This document shows positions 14,229 through 15,784 of a stretch of DNA of 15,784 nucleotides, piece by piece. The notes under the pieces were generated by a model. It did no database searches, was not told the origin of the DNA, and was given only the letters and a program-made list of their open reading frames with translations. Source of the stretch: JASHVB01 sp049522565 (lineage in GTDB: Bacteria; Pseudomonadota; Alphaproteobacteria; Acetobacterales; Acetobacteraceae). Position numbers and translations under genes: made by a program. Each line of letters opens with the position of its first letter. Positions within the stretch are counted from its first letter, which is position 1. Location of the stretch: the NCBI GenBank assembly GCA_049522565.1, contig JBEKNT010000182.1, positions 1-15,784 on the forward strand, read 5' to 3'.

Positions 14229-15540
14229 CTAGCCACACACCGTTGCAGCCACGGGTGCTTGGCTCGCCTCATATGCCTCCGGCGCCAGGTAGGCCAGCGC
14301 CGAATGCAGTCTCTGCCGGTTATACACGTCCTCGATGAACGGCCCGATTGAGGCCTTCGCTTCCGCCAGGTCGCGATACGCCCGCCCATCCACCTCCTCG
14401 CGCTTCAGGGTCCGCATCCAGCTCTCCGCCATCGCGTTGTCCCATGGGCACCCCGCCCGGCTCATGCTGGGTTGAATGCCCGCCCGTTCCAAACGCTGGA
14501 TGTAATCCCCGCAGGCATACTGCACCCCGCGGTCCGAATGATGGATCAGGCCGCCGGGCGTGACGTCACGTTGCGCCAGCGCCATTTCCGGTGCCGCCAG
14601 CGCCAGCTCCGCCCGCCGATGCTCGGCCATCGCCCAGCCCACCACCTTGCGGCCGAATGCATCCAAAACAACCGCCAGATAAACGAACTTCTCGTCCAGT
14701 CGAACGTAAGTAATATCCGCTACCCAGGGTTGATTGAAGGTCGTTGTTATCAAGTACCGAGCCAGGTTCGGCCAGACCTTCCAGCCGTGCCGCGAGTCCG
14801 TCGTCGCCGGACGGAAGGTCCGCCCGGATACGCACAGCAGATTGTCCTCCCGCCGGATCCGCTGCACCCGCTTGTGGTTCACCACCCAGCCGGTACGCCG
14901 CAGCAGCACGGTCACCGGCCGGTAGCCATGGTGCTTGTTGGCCAGCGACAGGCGCTGGATCTCGTCGCGCAGCGCCGCCTCTTCCTGCCTCGCGGCTGCG
15001 ACGCCAGCCAGTGCCGGTAGTACCCGGCCCGGCTGACCTTGGCCAAATCGCAGTTTCGCTCGATTCCGAGCCCTTCGCCTTGCCGCTGCATCTGCGCGTG
15101 GATCATCGCGTAAATGCTGTCCCGCCAGGCACGCCGCTCTACCGGCGTGGTTCCCTGACATGCCGCAAGGCTGCGCGAAAAAATCCAGTTCCAGATGCTG
15201 CTGGCCGATCTTGCGCTCGAGGTCCACGATCCGGCGCGCGGCAGCCGCCGGATCATGCGCGGCCAAAGAAGGCGGCGGCGCGAGGTCCGGCGGAGCCGCC
15301 GCGGCCGGTGCCGCTTGTTCTTCCGCCGCCAGACCCGGATCCGGCGGCTGCACCAACATCGGCCGCGGCCGGCCACTGTTGCGCAACGCCGCAGCGCCGC
15401 CGCTTATATATTTGTGCTGCCAGCGGTACAGCAGCGCCCGCTCGATGCCCAATTCCCGGGCCAGCGCCTGCACATCCGGCGCGGTGTCCAGCCGCGCCAA
15501 AGCCGCAAGCTTGAACTCACGCGTGTGTTGTCGTTGTCAT
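14229..15540 (-). pseudogene. IS3-family transposase (OrfA + OrfB), frameshifted
   Basis: The OrfA part shows a helix-turn-helix (EFKLAALARLDTAPDVQALARELGIERALLYRWQHKY) and a coiled region ending RKIGQQHLELDFF. The OrfB part shows VSRAGYYRHWLASQPR and a DDE integrase core: D in PWVADITYV, D in HHSDRGVQYA, E in NAMAES, with D and E 35 residues apart. Three defects are visible. ATG 15540 is out of frame with the helix-turn-helix, whose own frame meets TGA at 15539-15537. At the T6 run near 15180, OrfA continues plausibly only in the -1 frame (FFRAALRHVREPRR, then stop). OrfB starts in a third frame (ATG 15106) and needs another shift at 14988-14992 (two extra or one missing base) to reach the DDE core. 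No full-length transposase can be made without correcting these, so the copy should be immobile unless complemented in trans. Confidence 0.85.
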
Positions 15541-15585
15541 CGCCGTGCCACTGTTCCTCTCCTCGAACAGTGTGGCTCATTTCAG

Positions 15586-15610
15586 TGTCTCAGTTTAGGG
15601 GTGCACTCCA
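15586..15610. repeat. IS terminal inverted repeat, transposase 5' side
   Basis: This repeat begins TGTCTCAGTTTAGG and ends TGCACTCCA. It is the inverted partner of 14198-14222, with 19 of 25 positions identical by eye. The IS promoter for the transposase probably lies at and just inside this end (15541-15585), where GGAGAGG on the minus strand could serve as a ribosome site. Confidence 0.8.
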
Positions 15611-15636
15611 TTCTAGTACATATCGCCGAAAGTGGC

Positions 15637-15662
15637 GACTCAGTTCCCCGCCGGGGTGAGTC
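15637..15662. promoter_or_regulatory. Bulged palindrome carrying two GANTC sites
   Basis: GACTCA (15637-15642), GTT bulge, CCCC (15646-15649), loop GCC, GGGG (15653-15656), TGAGTC (15657-15662). GACTC and GAGTC are GANTC motifs, the target of the alphaproteobacterial cell-cycle methyltransferase CcrM. The palindrome lies upstream of the gene beginning at 15770. A regulatory role is inference. Confidence 0.4.
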
Positions 15663-15722
15663 GAAAATGCGACATATTTCCGCAATCGGCGTCCCTCCGG
15701 CTGCCGCGGGGGGTCAGGCGTC

Positions 15723-15739
15723 GATTCGCTGTGCGAATC
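15723..15739. promoter_or_regulatory. Palindrome with two further GANTC sites before an RBS
   Basis: GATTCGC (15723-15729), loop TGT, GCGAATC (15733-15739). This is a perfect 7-bp inverted repeat whose outer bases are GANTC motifs. It ends 18 nt before the GGAGG ribosome site of the next gene. It may be an operator or a 5'-UTR hairpin. The remainder of 15611-15769 has no recognisable -35/-10 pair. Confidence 0.4.
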
Positions 15740-15769
15740 CCCTCCTTGGCTCGAACGGGAGGGAGACCC

Positions 15770-15784
15770 ATGCCGGCAGCCAAG
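15770..15784 (+). CDS. 5' end of a new gene (MPAAK..., cut by window edge)
   Basis: ATG 15770 is preceded by GGGAGGGAG with GGAGG (15758-15762) seven bases upstream, the strongest ribosome-binding site in the window. Only MPAAK is visible, so the product cannot be named. Confidence 0.55.

Larger units (their letters stand above)
14198..15610 (-). mobile_element. IS3-family insertion sequence, complete ends, inactivated (1413 bp)
   Basis: The element is bounded by 25-bp imperfect terminal inverted repeats (14198-14222 and 15586-15610) sharing TGGA, TGCACCCC and TGAGACA blocks. The TGxACTGCACCC-type end is like the IS3 family's IS150 branch. Inside is a leftward transposase of the IS3 OrfA/OrfB type with intact DDE residues but several frame disruptions. 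The flanks (CCT before 14198, TTC after 15610) show no 3-5 bp target duplication, which suggests an old or rearranged insertion. The element separates the MDR gene from whatever originally lay upstream of it. Confidence 0.85.

Noticed and set aside
14190..15615. Target-site duplication flanking the IS
   Set aside because: The bases next to the two inverted repeats (CCT and TTC on the plus strand) do not match at 3, 4 or 5 bp.
1..15784. CRISPR arrays, tRNA or rRNA genes, phage or defence modules
   Set aside because: No regularly spaced long repeats, no tRNA-like cloverleaf with a recognisable TTCRA loop, and no gene resembling known defence or phage components was seen on either strand.

Overview
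This is a GC-rich (roughly two-thirds GC by eye) bacterial chromosomal window. The best guess is an alphaproteobacterium, possibly Rhodospirillales/Acetobacteraceae. The reasons are a perfect EcfG-type general-stress promoter (GGAAC-N16-CGTT), an MCP with a C-terminal PilZ domain, a small 'MPRGDKSAYTDKQKRQAEHIE'-type protein, clustered GANTC (CcrM-type) sites near the right edge, and CTCTCCCGC/GCGGGAGAG intergenic palindromes. The genus is not determined.

Left part (1-5000). The last 15 codons of an unknown gene lead into a 673-aa class I CoA-transferase carrying an extra C-terminal domain of about 130 aa. Converging on it from the right is a Rieske oxygenase / glutamine-synthetase-like gene pair with overlapping stop and start codons (GTGA). 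The GS-like gene has lost its N-terminal beta-grasp region: the first ~20 residues of the family are present, but they are out of frame with the catalytic body.

Middle (5000-9200). A non-coding stretch holds a dispersed palindromic repeat and an EcfG-type promoter for a 102-aa basic protein. Next is a decayed chemoreceptor gene (frameshift plus an internal deletion that removed TM2 and HAMP; PilZ domain intact). It is followed by a two-gene operon of a PuuD-like class I glutamine amidotransferase hydrolase and an SDR whose active-site Lys is replaced.

Right part (9200-15784). In order: a Bcr/CflA-type MFS exporter, a tandem pair of palindromic repeats, an LpoA/LppC-like lipoprotein divergent from and overlapping rsmI (the conserved yraL-yraM neighbourhood), a zinc-independent MDR oxidoreductase, and a complete but inactivated IS3-family element (1413 bp, 25-bp imperfect terminal inverted repeats). 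After the IS there is a palindrome-rich leader and the first codons of a new gene at the edge.

Two themes stand out. First, GS-like ligase, Rieske oxygenase, PuuD-like hydrolase and oxidoreductase are the ingredients of gamma-glutamyl-protected amine catabolism, as in aniline or putrescine pathways; grouping them is inference. Second, there is visible gene decay (GS N-terminus, MCP, IS transposase), either real or partly due to sequencing errors in GC-rich DNA.
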